Positions 6,370-14,463 are shown, numbered from the stretch's first letter. The stretch: DNA of 23,615 nt from a virus (IMGVR_UViG_3300010157_000256:1-23615), one strand, 5' to 3'. Made by a program: numbers and translations. The notes: generated from the letters alone by a model not told the origin.

Positions 6370-7071
6370 ATGACACACACAGAAGATTTAATTCACCGAC
6401 TGCGCGAAGGTTTTGAGGCGCACATCAATGATTGCATTGAGAGCGAAGGCGGCTTAATGCAAGCTTTGCAGCGTGACGCGGCTGGCGACTACGTGACGCG
6501 CTGGGTCGCTGCAAAGTTTGTCACCTGGCAAGCCGCATCTTCAAAAGAGCGCGAGGCGTGTGCGAAGGTTGCCGACCAAATAAGCGACAAATACGGTTGG
6601 GGTTATTACGGCAACGAGGTAGACACAGCAGATGAAATCGCTGAAGCAATCAGAGCGCGGGTTTCACCCCAGCCAGTGCAGAAGCCTGTGGCGTGGGGAG
6701 TGTTTGAGGGCAATCTGCATGATATGTTTTTTACGCAAGAAGAGGCGCGGGAAATGGCTGCTTTAAAAGGGCATCACGCTGAAGTGCGACCCCTTTACAC
6801 CACCCCACCCTTGCCAGTGCAGCCAGCGCAGGAGCCAATGTTTAAAGTCGATGTTGCAAAAAGAAAGTGGGAAAGCCTTCAAGCTGAAGGGCATGAAATG
6901 CAGCACATTGCGTTTGCAAAAGGTTTGGACGCTGGAATTATTGACGCATGGGGCAAGGTTGTTTGGCTTGAAGTTACCTTACCCCTAATAGAGGAGCGCA
7001 ACTTTTGCCCACGCTGCGGCAAGCGCACAGCAGACATTCACACTTGCACACCACCAAGGGAGAACACATGA
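6370..7071 (+). CDS. Ea22-like modular accessory protein with C-terminal CxxC motif
   Basis: 233 residues counted from the ATG at 6370, which has AAGGAG eight bases upstream. An in-frame ATG at 6322, which overlaps the previous stop and has AAAGG, would add 16 residues and cannot be excluded. The N-terminal 75 residues are helical (EDLIHRLREG...KEREACAKVADQI). The middle has a QPVQKPVAWGVF segment and the RPLYTTPP segment characteristic of Ea22-like phage accessory proteins. The C-terminus has FCPRCGKR followed by HTCTPP, a small zinc-ribbon-like tail. These proteins are mosaic between phages and dispensable in lambda; no enzymatic role is known. The QPVQ linker recurs in the next gene. Confidence 0.75.
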   Translation: MTHTEDLIHRLREGFEAHINDCIESEGGLMQALQRDAAGDYVTRWVAAKFVTWQAASSKEREACAKVADQISDKYGWGYYGNEVDTADEIAEAIRARVSPQPVQKPVAWGVFEGNLHDMFFTQEEAREMAALKGHHAEVRPLYTTPPLPVQPAQEPMFKVDVAKRKWESLQAEGHEMQHIAFAKGLDAGIIDAWGKVVWLEVTLPLIEERNFCPRCGKRTADIHTCTPPRENT

Positions 7072-7373
7072 CTAAAGACGAAGCACTAACACTGGCGCTT
7101 GAGGCGCTTGAGCCTTTTAGCACACCGAGCTGGGCTGGCGCTGGTGTAGATAAAGCAAACGAAGCTATCATTGTTATCAAAGAAGCATTGGCACAGCCAG
7201 TGCAGGAGCCTGATTTAACCGCTGCGTATATGAGCGGTCTGCATGACGGCAAGAAGAAACGCCCGTGGGTAGGGCTGACGGATGATGAATTAGCGGCGCT
7301 TAGTGCTTCCGGGCTGGCGCTATGGTCACTGTGGAGAGCCATCGAGCAAGCCTTAAAAAAGAAGAACACATGA
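7068..7373 (+). CDS. Small modular phage accessory protein (101 aa)
   Basis: The ATG at 7068 has GGGAG upstream and overlaps the previous stop. An N-terminal repeat-like helix (MTKDEALTLALEALEPF), common as an opening for Ea22-type accessory proteins, leads to a QPVQEP linker shared with the preceding gene. A KRPWVGLTDDEL segment and a helical end rich in Lys follow. The composition suggests an exchangeable accessory gene, not a conserved enzyme. Function unknown. The stop again overlaps the next ATG. Confidence 0.75.
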   Translation: MTKDEALTLALEALEPFSTPSWAGAGVDKANEAIIVIKEALAQPVQEPDLTAAYMSGLHDGKKKRPWVGLTDDELAALSASGLALWSLWRAIEQALKKKNT

Positions 7374-7585
7374 TCCAATTTAAATCTTCTGCTGAATTAT
7401 TTGACGCTGGATATGCAGTAATGTCTTATAGCATCGCAAACGACACAATCCAATGGCGATTTAAAGACAAGTCGTTTGTAACGCCCAGCATTACCGACAC
7501 AAAATATGTTGATGTGGTTGATGTGAACGGCAGTCAGATAGTTGTGTACCCAGTAAGCAAACTGGATGCAATATCAGGCGCTTGA
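7370..7585 (+). CDS. Small hypothetical protein (71 aa)
   Basis: 71 residues starting at the ATG that overlaps the stop of the previous gene. The ribosome site is weak (GAAGAA), so coupling is likely. The sequence MIQFKSSAELFDAGYAVMSY followed by alternating beta-like stretches (DTIQWRF, YVDVVDV, QIVVYPVS) suggests a small all-beta fold. No motif or family was recognised. Base use is slightly more AT-rich than the replication genes. Confidence 0.65.
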   Translation: MIQFKSSAELFDAGYAVMSYSIANDTIQWRFKDKSFVTPSITDTKYVDVVDVNGSQIVVYPVSKLDAISGA

Positions 7586-7658
7586 AGAATTGATTGCAGC
7601 CAGCGCGTACGCTCATTCGCGCTGGAAAGTGCCTCAAACGCAGGGGGCAAATGCGTGA
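7566..7658 (+). CDS. Possible very small gene (30 aa)
   Basis: A 30-codon frame beginning MQYQALEELIAASAYAHSRW overlaps the end of the preceding gene by 20 bases and reaches almost to the next one. It has no clear ribosome site. It fills a gap that would otherwise be about 108 bases in a region with almost none, and its amphipathic helix looks protein-like. A GTG that starts in its stop codon (7655) has AGGGGG upstream and would extend the next gene by 13 residues. Evidence is thin. Confidence 0.3.
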   Translation: MQYQALEELIAASAYAHSRWKVPQTQGANA

Positions 7659-7693
7659 CGGCTGGAGAGACAGCACCTAACAACGGAGACAGG

Positions 7694-7867
7694 ATGGCAG
7701 ACTTCACAACATGGACACAAGAAAATTTAGCGCAGTTTGCTCAGGACGCGACTGACAAGCTGGCCGTTCAGCACGAACAGATTCAGCAGCTACAGTGCGA
7801 TTTGAAGGACGCTATAGAGGCGTACCGGGCGCTTATACGAATGGACGTGTCCCAGCGCGATCAATGA
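7694..7867 (+). CDS. Small helical phage protein (57 aa), last gene of the rightward operon
   Basis: 57 residues from the ATG at 7694, preceded by GGAGACAGG. The GTG at 7655 is an alternative start. The sequence MADFTTWTQENLAQFAQDAT continues with a helix of HEQIQQLQCDLKDAIEAYRALI type, probably a coiled coil. I have a loose memory of similar Trp-Thr-Gln-Glu-Asn-Leu openings in hypothetical phage proteins. Function unknown. Its last 35 bases overlap the end of the opposing endolysin gene, so the two operons meet tail to tail. Confidence 0.65.
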   Translation: MADFTTWTQENLAQFAQDATDKLAVQHEQIQQLQCDLKDAIEAYRALIRMDVSQRDQ

Positions 7868-8252
7868 TTAGCACCTGGCGGCGCGGCTTGTCATCAATGC
7901 TGATGTGCGTCCAAGCGTCAAACTCTTTGATGAGCTGGTCATAAGGGAGTTTGGAAGCCATTAGCGCCCTTACTACAGCGTCTGGAGTCATGCCTGGTAT
8001 TCTGATATCAGCCGCGCATCCTGTGCGGTGCTGGCTGGTGTCTTTAGAGCCAACGCTGTCGTTGACCGCTTTAGACCTAAAAGCGGAGTTGACCATGATT
8101 GGTTTCCCTGCAAGTACTGTTTTGACTTGTTCAAGAAATTCTGCAAGACGTTGGAGATTGGCAAGTTGTATGTCATTTGGCGTGTTGTCAAACTGACGAT
8201 GGCTGGTGACCGTCAGTTCTTCCAATGTGAAATTTTTACTTAGCTGCAACAC
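7833..8252 (-). CDS. Endolysin, peptidase M15A-type (D-Ala-D-Ala carboxypeptidase fold)
   Basis: About 139 residues, typical for a phage M15_3 peptidase that cuts peptidoglycan peptide bridges at the end of infection. The zinc site is seen as SxHxxGxAxD (H75, D82) and the WTHIS segment (H116), with E110 in KEF as the likely catalytic acid. The opening QLSKNFTLEELTVTSHRQ is standard for the family. There is no ATG near the expected start. GTG at 8252 or TTG at 8249 fits best, with no strong ribosome site, so translation may depend on the holin gene it overlaps by 17 bases. No signal peptide: release would need the holin. The 3' end overlaps the opposing gene by 35 bases. Confidence 0.88.
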   Translation of the reverse strand: MLQLSKNFTLEELTVTSHRQFDNTPNDIQLANLQRLAEFLEQVKTVLAGKPIMVNSAFRSKAVNDSVGSKDTSQHRTGCAADIRIPGMTPDAVVRALMASKLPYDQLIKEFDAWTHISIDDKPRRQVLIIDRAGTRPFV

Positions 8253-8643
8253 CGTTGATTTTTTCAATGGTTCGCAACCCACCTATACCCAGCATACCCA
8301 TAAGAACAGGCAGCATCTCGTTAAGATCGGCTGGCGTTAAATTTAACGGGTGGTTAAAGTACGCTGCGATAAACAAGGCAATTTTTAGCCCTATCCAGTT
8401 CCAAGCGCAGGCGGCACCGCATACCCACCCAATGAATGGCCTCCAGCCAGATACAAAAACGCTGGGGTTAGCGGCCTCAACTTTGTTGATTTCCATTTGC
8501 CCCATGATTTGCGCCAGTTCGCCCGACTGCTGGATTTTGACCAACTCCAGTTTGGCTGCGGCGGCGGCTGCCGGGTCTGGCCACAACCGATCAATAAGTT
8601 TGCCGCCGATATCTAACGCGGCGCTAACAGGGTCAAAACTCAT
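8236..8643 (-). CDS. Holin of the 3TM (GTA_holin_3TM) type
   Basis: A 135-residue protein. The N-terminal half is helical and soluble (IDRLWPDPAAAAAAKLELV). The segment FVSGWRPFIGWVCGAACAWNWIG is the signature of the 3TM holin family. Hydrophobic stretches at about 69-98 and 109-123 give two or three membrane passes. It sits directly before the endolysin and would open the inner membrane for it. The ATG at 8643 has AAGG upstream and overlaps the previous stop (ATGA). The family name comes from recognition of the GWRPFIGW segment. Confidence 0.87.
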   Translation of the reverse strand: MSFDPVSAALDIGGKLIDRLWPDPAAAAAAKLELVKIQQSGELAQIMGQMEINKVEAANPSVFVSGWRPFIGWVCGAACAWNWIGLKIALFIAAYFNHPLNLTPADLNEMLPVLMGMLGIGGLRTIEKINGVAAK

Positions 8644-8861
8644 TTGTCTACCTTATTTTCAAGTTTGTCAAAGATCTTGGCCAGCAATTCTTTGATTTCT
8701 TTTGTATCGGTACGGTAGTCATCACGGTTAACGTATTGCAGCGGCATTGCCCGGACATCCGATTCAAGGCGATCAATGTCCTTAGTAATGTTGTTTAGCA
8801 CCCAGGCGCCAAAAAACGCTGCCAGACCTATCGCAATATTAAATATTTGCTGTTCGCTCAT
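8640..8861 (-). CDS. Membrane-anchored coiled-coil protein of the lysis cassette (73 aa)
   Basis: 73 residues: one N-terminal membrane helix at about 5-24 (IFNIAIGLAAFFGAWVLNNI), then a charged coiled coil containing DIDRLESDVRAM and a C-terminal helix (KEIKELLAKIFDKLENK). This layout resembles small lysis-associated proteins next to holins (for example the XhlA type, though there the anchor is C-terminal). It overlaps both neighbours by ATGA and would be made with the holin. A role in tuning lysis is inferred from position only. Confidence 0.75.
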   Translation of the reverse strand: MSEQQIFNIAIGLAAFFGAWVLNNITKDIDRLESDVRAMPLQYVNRDDYRTDTKEIKELLAKIFDKLENKVDK

Positions 8862-9130
8862 GTTATGCCTTTGGGGTACTTGGCTTTAACTGCCAAACAA
8901 GCGTCAATGTACGCTTGAATTTGCGCTTGGTCACCCTTCACAACTCCATCAAGGTAGTCGGTCATTGGAGGGTATTCAGCGGCGCGGAGTTCTTGGTAGC
9001 TTGGTGCTATTGGTTTAGGCCGCAGCGCCTCAGCTTCCTCGTCTGTGATCGGCACAGAGCCAGCGGGAAGCCAGTGGGCGTATTCAGGCTCAATAAAATG
9101 CAGAGAGTTGTCGGGGGCTTTGTAGTGCAT
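8858..9130 (-). CDS. Tail-fibre-associated small protein (XkdW-like)
   Basis: 90 residues beginning MHYKAPDNSLHFIEPEYAHW, then LPAGSVPITDEEAEAL and a C-terminal domain with YPPMTDYLDGVVKGDQ and KAKYPKG. The two parts recall small proteins found just downstream of tail fibre genes; the YLDGVVKGD...YPK helix pair resembles XkdW-like domains. It probably assists or joins the fibre encoded just before it (9139-10365, 8 bases away). The ribosome site AAGGAT lies before the ATG at 9130. Chaperone or structural role cannot be told apart. Confidence 0.65.
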   Translation of the reverse strand: MHYKAPDNSLHFIEPEYAHWLPAGSVPITDEEAEALRPKPIAPSYQELRAAEYPPMTDYLDGVVKGDQAQIQAYIDACLAVKAKYPKGIT

Positions 9131-9138
9131 GATTATCC

Positions 9139-10365
9139 TTAACGGCGTTCAATCCAAGTGTTGATGGACGGGCTTCCAGTGCTAGAAAATACATACGACT
9201 CGCCGGGCTGTACAAACGCAATAGCATCTGAATTTAAACCTGCGCCAATTTGAGCGCCGCGAGCGTCTACTGTACCCGCCACCGTAAGAATAGTGTTATT
9301 GTTTGCGGCACTATTTGATGCGTTGACTGTGACCTTAATCATCTTGCCTGTAGTGTTGTAGTAGGTAGTCCCAGTAGTTCGGCTACCCGTCACATTCTGC
9401 AAAGTTTGGCCATAGCCAAACGAACTCATTGCAGTCAGCGCCTGACCGCCCACGCCTTGAACTGTTGATGGCGCAGTTGCCCAAGTACCCGCTGTAGCCT
9501 GAGTGGATTCAATGTAACCGATCACCCGGTACGCGACTGATGTCCGCGCCGTCGTGGAGTAAATGTTGCTGGCTGATGTTGAACCCGCACTGATAGCAAT
9601 AGTGTTAATCAAACCCGTTTCGGTCAAGTTAGTGCCGCCCGCAATGTTGACCACAGCCAATTCAATTGTGCCCGCGTTGTTAAGGGCAAGAACAATCAGA
9701 CGCGACTGCACGGCGTTGATTGTGCCCAGTGTCGCGCTGCTTGGAACTACCAGGTTTGCAGGCGTTCCAGAAACAGTCGTGACAGTACCGCTTGTTAAAT
9801 CTGTACTTCTAAAATCGAGCGAAAGCGTCGACGCGCTTAAAGTCAATGCGTTTGCCGCAACCGACGCGCTGATTGCTAAAATACCTGCTTGCGGCGGTTT
9901 GGTCATTGACCCACCGCCCGAAAAGGTTAAAGTCCCCACCGTACTCACGCCGCTTGTAGTACTTGTAGTTGAATTAAGTGTGGTGATCGTCCCAGTTGTG
10001 GCCGTCAGCGTAGTAAACGCGCCAGTATTTGGTGCAGTGCTGCCAATCGGCGGCGGCGAAGCAAACGCTGTTGTCAACGAACCGTAATCAAGAGGCGAGG
10101 TGATGTTGTCTACTGTGTACAGCAGCACATCCGCAGACGTGTAAACGCTAAATTTATAGCTGGACGTTGTAGCCAACCAGATACTGGCCTGGCCCAGCGA
10201 ATCCAAAATGATCGGATTGGTGTTGGCCGTACCGCCGCCAAAGTTTGTATAAGTTGCCAACGCCGTAGTCGTGCCAGCCGAATAGGTGTAGATTTTGCCA
10301 CCAACCAACGGCTTGCCGTCAGTGCCGAAAATTTGCTGCTTGGGTGTGGGAGAAAGTATCGTCAT
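9139..10365 (-). CDS. Tail fibre/tailspike-like protein with virion-binding N-terminus
   Basis: 408 residues. The N-terminal 70 residues (MTILSPTPKQQIFGTDGKPL, GGKIYTYSAGTT, NPIILDSLGQASIWL) match the particle-binding domain common to podovirus fibres and spikes. The middle is a Thr/Ser/Gly-rich repetitive shaft (TLTATTGTITTLNSTTSTTS). The last 200 residues are mostly beta and may hold the receptor-binding tip. No peptidase, lyase or depolymerase motif is visible. The start has GGAAAA upstream and lies two bases after the stop of the ejection-type gene. It probably determines host range. Confidence 0.8.
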   Translation of the reverse strand: MTILSPTPKQQIFGTDGKPLVGGKIYTYSAGTTTALATYTNFGGGTANTNPIILDSLGQASIWLATTSSYKFSVYTSADVLLYTVDNITSPLDYGSLTTAFASPPPIGSTAPNTGAFTTLTATTGTITTLNSTTSTTSGVSTVGTLTFSGGGSMTKPPQAGILAISASVAANALTLSASTLSLDFRSTDLTSGTVTTVSGTPANLVVPSSATLGTINAVQSRLIVLALNNAGTIELAVVNIAGGTNLTETGLINTIAISAGSTSASNIYSTTARTSVAYRVIGYIESTQATAGTWATAPSTVQGVGGQALTAMSSFGYGQTLQNVTGSRTTGTTYYNTTGKMIKVTVNASNSAANNNTILTVAGTVDARGAQIGAGLNSDAIAFVQPGESYVFSSTGSPSINTWIERR

Positions 10366-10367
10366 GT

Positions 10368-12986
10368 TTATTTTCCGATCAAAGCGTTTTTAATCTCTGC
10401 ATCTGACGAGTTTAAAGCGTTTTTGTTGCGCTGCGCCGCTTGTGTTTTTGGGCCTTGATTGCCGCGCTGCACTGGCCTGCCACCCAATTGATCTTGAAGC
10501 ATTTCTGCAACATCCAACATCTGTTCACGCTTGATAACGGCCTCACGAATGCGTTGTGCGCTAATGTCACGCTTGGATAATTCATCAAACGCTGCTGCCT
10601 TTTGCTTTGCCTTATCAATAGCGCCTTGAACCCATTCACGGTCAAGCATTTTGCCCGCCAACGCTTTGTCGCTAAGAGACTTCATGCCGGGTTCAACCCC
10701 AGCCAAATCAACTTTGACTTTATTCCAAGCAATTTTTTCTTCCGCAGTCATGTCAAACGCTTTGGGAACACCGCGTTCAAATGTAGTCTCACCTTCTTGT
10801 TTGGTAATCCGCGTGTAAGGTTTTGCGCCTGTTTTAGGCGACACCAACGTAGTTTTGTATACGGTGTTTGGCTGCTCAATTACTTGGCCAGACATTTTGG
10901 CAACGGCCGACTCTAGCGCAGTAAGTGCAGGTATAGATGCGCCAGCCGTAACTGGTGCTTCAACTAATCGCCCACGCTCGTCAAACACCAACGGCGACCC
11001 GCCGCGTGCTGGCTGACGGGTAGCCGCCGCCGCTTCAGCAGCAGCCGCTTGCGCTTGCAAGTCTTGCGACTCACTCAGCGCCCGTAGCCGCGCATCTTCC
11101 GCACGCAAAGCAGCGGTCTGGCCACCGCCAACAGGCTCACGGCCCATGCCAAGTTGCGGCGCGCCAGTCTCAGGCCCAACAAATGAAGTGCGGGGTGGGT
11201 ACTGCCCAGGCTGCATGACAAAATTAGGCGGCGTGAACGTCTGCTGCGAATAGTCATACGGCATTAGGCCGTTAGGTGTCGCGTTTGGCTCAACTGGGCG
11301 CAACATATTGGGCGCGGGCCGATAGTCAGGCGCAAGCGCGTTTGCTCGTTGGTACGCGGGCGTTGCCATACGCCGAGCGGCTAAACTACCCGCTGTTGCG
11401 CCGACCGCCATACCCGCACTTGTGCCAGCTAAAATTCCCGGTAGACCTAATGGAGCGCCTATCGCAGCACCTAAAGCGCCACCAAAACCGCCCCGCGTAA
11501 TTCGCGGCAAATTTTTGACTTGAGCAGGTGTCAAAGTAAAGTAATCAGGAAACATCGACGCTGCTTTGGCAATGTCAGCGTTAAGCCCCGTCATAGCCCC
11601 TTGGCGTTCTTCAAACAACTTGGCGTATACCTGTGGGTCAATTTTTTGTTGCCCATAATCAATTGCGCGCACATGGTCGTTTATTTGCGCAATTCTTGTC
11701 CGCGCCGCCCTAAGATTGCCTAACATCTCAGGTGACGTTGCGTTGGCATCAATCACACCCTCAAGAATGTTTGCAATTGACATTTGCGTGTCAGCTTTGG
11801 CTTTAGCCAACGGATCGGGGTTAATTTTTTGCGCTTGATAAGTAGCTTGGGCATCGCGCCGCAAAGACCTAATATCGTCTAACACCGCCGCACCGCTGCG
11901 GCCTACAGGTACAGCCCCGCCGCCTACACCTGAAAATGGCCCAGACGTTGTTTGCTGAAGTTTTGCAACAGCGTCATCAACAAGCGCATTGATAGCGTCC
12001 GTCTTTGCACCACCACCAATTGGCGCTTGTTTTTTTAACGCTTCTATTGCTTTGACTGATTCGTCTGGCACAACCAGCGACTCAATTTTGCGAATAGGTT
12101 CGTAAGGCGCGCTGGCTTCATCAATAGCGCGAGTAATTGGGCTATTTACGTTCAGCTTGCCGTTGGCATCTATTTCAGGTGTGAGCCTTTCATTGGGCTT
12201 TATACCCAAGTCTTCACGAACCTTTTCGGTAACAGCGATTTCGTTCTTTTTTGCAAATTGTGTTTCAACTTCAGACCCCGCCAATTTGCCTTTAATTACG
12301 TTGGCTCTTGTAGGGTTGGAAATGGCCGGAGGAACTGCACCACCTATTCGCAACGCTGCTTGCGTTGCGTCAATCATCGGCGCATTCGCGTAACTCTGGT
12401 CAACGCGGGCTTGCTGGGTTTTGGCCGCACGATTGGCCACCATCTGATTAACGCTACCTGCAACTAAAGAACCCTCAGAACGGGCAACATCGCCAACAGC
12501 ACGGGCAGCAGGCGCAAACGCATTTCGAGCGCCACCCATCATGGGCATAAACGGTGGTAATTTAGACGCTTCTAGCCCTCGCCCTACAGCGCCCAATACG
12601 TCTTGCGCCATCTGCGTGCGCGGTTGGTATTGAATTTCATTTGCCACTTTACGCTGAAAATCAAACCCCCCAGCCCCAGCCAAATAGGTGATCGGGCCGG
12701 ACAATAAATTAGCGCCAACAGCAATCGGCGTTTCAATCAAGCCGCCTATAGTTTCGCCCAACATCCCCGGCTTGGGTTGTTGAGGGACAGTGATGGCAGT
12801 ATTTGCGCCAGGTTCTACAGGGATGGCTGCAACGCCGCTGCGGCCTACTGGAACGCCGCTAGACGGCTGTGCTTTAGGCTTGTATATGGACGCTGCAAAA
12901 GCAATCGCTTGTTGCTCTGTTGCGCCATCTGGCGCGTCAACTGGGATGATTGACCCATCAGGTGCGGTGACGTTAAAGAGTGCCAT
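10368..12986 (-). CDS. Large internal virion / DNA ejection protein (872 aa)
   Basis: The opening MALFNVTAPDGSIIPVDAPD followed by a Glu-Gln-Gln-Ala helix is a small N-terminal domain seen on many large podovirus internal proteins. Much of the rest is long helix, Ala/Gln-rich and probably alpha-helical. A Gly/Ala-rich hydrophobic segment at about 495-540 (GGALGAAIGAPLGLPGILAG and following) could insert in the host membrane. I find no lysozyme or transglycosylase motif. The motif VPVGRSG occurs twice, at 45-51 and 359-365. In position it corresponds to the large ejection protein (gp16/gp20 region) of P22-like phages. Function is inferred from size, composition and location. Confidence 0.7.
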   Translation of the reverse strand: MALFNVTAPDGSIIPVDAPDGATEQQAIAFAASIYKPKAQPSSGVPVGRSGVAAIPVEPGANTAITVPQQPKPGMLGETIGGLIETPIAVGANLLSGPITYLAGAGGFDFQRKVANEIQYQPRTQMAQDVLGAVGRGLEASKLPPFMPMMGGARNAFAPAARAVGDVARSEGSLVAGSVNQMVANRAAKTQQARVDQSYANAPMIDATQAALRIGGAVPPAISNPTRANVIKGKLAGSEVETQFAKKNEIAVTEKVREDLGIKPNERLTPEIDANGKLNVNSPITRAIDEASAPYEPIRKIESLVVPDESVKAIEALKKQAPIGGGAKTDAINALVDDAVAKLQQTTSGPFSGVGGGAVPVGRSGAAVLDDIRSLRRDAQATYQAQKINPDPLAKAKADTQMSIANILEGVIDANATSPEMLGNLRAARTRIAQINDHVRAIDYGQQKIDPQVYAKLFEERQGAMTGLNADIAKAASMFPDYFTLTPAQVKNLPRITRGGFGGALGAAIGAPLGLPGILAGTSAGMAVGATAGSLAARRMATPAYQRANALAPDYRPAPNMLRPVEPNATPNGLMPYDYSQQTFTPPNFVMQPGQYPPRTSFVGPETGAPQLGMGREPVGGGQTAALRAEDARLRALSESQDLQAQAAAAEAAAATRQPARGGSPLVFDERGRLVEAPVTAGASIPALTALESAVAKMSGQVIEQPNTVYKTTLVSPKTGAKPYTRITKQEGETTFERGVPKAFDMTAEEKIAWNKVKVDLAGVEPGMKSLSDKALAGKMLDREWVQGAIDKAKQKAAAFDELSKRDISAQRIREAVIKREQMLDVAEMLQDQLGGRPVQRGNQGPKTQAAQRNKNALNSSDAEIKNALIGK

Positions 12987-12987
12987 G

Positions 12988-14454
12988 TTATGGTTTCTTC
13001 ACGCTAAAGCCGGGGAACTGAGGGTTTGTAATTGCTGCGGGTGCTGGAGGCGCGGCGTTACCTTTTTGCGTAGCTGGCTCATCCGCATAAGTATCCTCAT
13101 ACTTAGATTGCTGGCGGTTGGCGTATTCTCTTGCTTGCCGCACTACATCGCGCATTTGCTCATCTAAATTGCCCGCTGCGGGGTCAATTTTTTGCACGGC
13201 ATCGCTAACAAATTTCCATTCTTGCACTGCCATGTTGCCAAGTTTGCCTTCTTGAGATGCAAGTTGGCGACCCAACGCCATAATTTTGCCCTTAAAAGTT
13301 TCAAGTTTTTGCAACGCTTTTTTTGCATCACCAGAAGGTAATGCTATTGCGTTAGTCAGCGCGTTAAATCCCGTAATACTATTTAACCCCGGAGCGGGCG
13401 CAATCTTTTTATCCGGGTTTCCAACCAATTCATCAGTTAGCTTTTCTAACTCGCCAGTCACCGCAAAAGCACCCGTTACTATATCCTTGTCGGACACTTT
13501 GCCTTTGTTATATTTCAGCCTTTGTCCTTCAGTCATAGGCTTTTCAATCATATTTGCTGGCTTTTTATTTACCGCATTTTCGCGGCTAACCAAAATTGGG
13601 TTGCCATCCGGCCCCTCAATAGCAACTAACGGTGATTCTGCGCGAGGTTGCGCGGGCGTTCGAGTTGCTTCTTTAAGTTTACGTTCGTACTCAAAAATGT
13701 CGCCTTTAAAACCTTGCTTAACCGCAGCGTTGTAATTTCGAATCAAATCTGTGTCTTGACGTTCTGGCGCGGTAAACACTGCGTTACCGCCGCGAACCAA
13801 AGAACCGCCAAGTCCAACTACATGGCCTTTTTGTAATTCTTCCAATTCCTTAGTAAGGAAAGAAATTTCAGTATTTGCAGCGGGTACGTTAGGAAACGAA
13901 TTTTTTAAGTAAATAATTCGTCTTTGAATATCGCCAGGCGTTTGCGCTTGCCCGATAGGGCTATTGGTTGGCGCAACTTTAGCCGCAAGCATATTACCGT
14001 CAGGCGTAGGTGTAGGTGCAACTTTAGCCGCGAGCATATTACCGTCAGGCGCAGTTTCACCACCAAACGCAGCGGCAGGCGCGGCTGCTGGTGCAAACCC
14101 TTGCTCAAGGTTATACCGCTTACGTTCTTGAGCCGCCGATACAGCTTGTTGAGCCTTTATCATTAATTCGGGATTACCCGTATTATTTGCATATTTTTGG
14201 AAACTTAACGCAAGAGCTTCAGGCTCACCTGTCATGCCATGTTTTGCAGAATAAGCTATAAATTCATCTAAACCAGCTTGACTGCGTTTAAACCGCTCCA
14301 TTTCCATGCCAATTTTTTCTGTCTGCTGTTGGCTTGACAACAGCTGCTGTTGAGCCATCTGTTGGCGTACAGCATCTTCACGCCCGCGCTGTACGCTGCC
14401 CGCAATTTCGCCAGGTAAGTTTTGGTTTATAAGACCGAAATTAAGTTCTGCCAT
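12988..14454 (-). CDS. Internal virion protein, candidate ejection protein (488 aa)
   Basis: 488 residues with a Gln-rich helical N-terminus (about 20-60), a Pro/Ala-rich hinge at 120-165 and a helical C-terminus. The hinge carries a duplicated segment PDGNMLAAKVAPT (136-148 and 151-163), encoded by a nearly exact 34-bp direct repeat with a 45-bp period. No enzymatic motif was found. It lies between two other ejection-type genes and begins at an ATG with AAGGA upstream. By analogy with P22 (gp7, gp20, gp16) it may be one of three proteins injected with the DNA; that analogy is positional. Confidence 0.6.
   Translation of the reverse strand: MAELNFGLINQNLPGEIAGSVQRGREDAVRQQMAQQQLLSSQQQTEKIGMEMERFKRSQAGLDEFIAYSAKHGMTGEPEALALSFQKYANNTGNPELMIKAQQAVSAAQERKRYNLEQGFAPAAAPAAAFGGETAPDGNMLAAKVAPTPTPDGNMLAAKVAPTNSPIGQAQTPGDIQRRIIYLKNSFPNVPAANTEISFLTKELEELQKGHVVGLGGSLVRGGNAVFTAPERQDTDLIRNYNAAVKQGFKGDIFEYERKLKEATRTPAQPRAESPLVAIEGPDGNPILVSRENAVNKKPANMIEKPMTEGQRLKYNKGKVSDKDIVTGAFAVTGELEKLTDELVGNPDKKIAPAPGLNSITGFNALTNAIALPSGDAKKALQKLETFKGKIMALGRQLASQEGKLGNMAVQEWKFVSDAVQKIDPAAGNLDEQMRDVVRQAREYANRQQSKYEDTYADEPATQKGNAAPPAPAAITNPQFPGFSVKKP
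13973..14051. repeat. Two-copy direct repeat, 34 bp each, period 45 bp
   Basis: The copies 13973-14006 and 14018-14051 differ at one base and are separated by 11 bases. They lie in frame within the 488-residue internal virion protein and duplicate 15 codons. The high identity suggests a recent tandem duplication. Confidence 0.9.
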
Positions 14455-14463
14455 GATCAGTCC

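Noticed and set aside
7833-8282. GTG at 8282 as endolysin start
   Set aside because: It adds ten residues unlike the family N-terminus and lies deep in the holin gene; GTG 8252 or TTG 8249 fits the conserved opening better.
9563-10087. 174-codon plus-strand frame of Val/Ala/Leu-rich sequence
   Set aside because: Antisense image of the Thr/Ser/Asn-rich fibre gene; hydrophobic content follows from complementing those codons.
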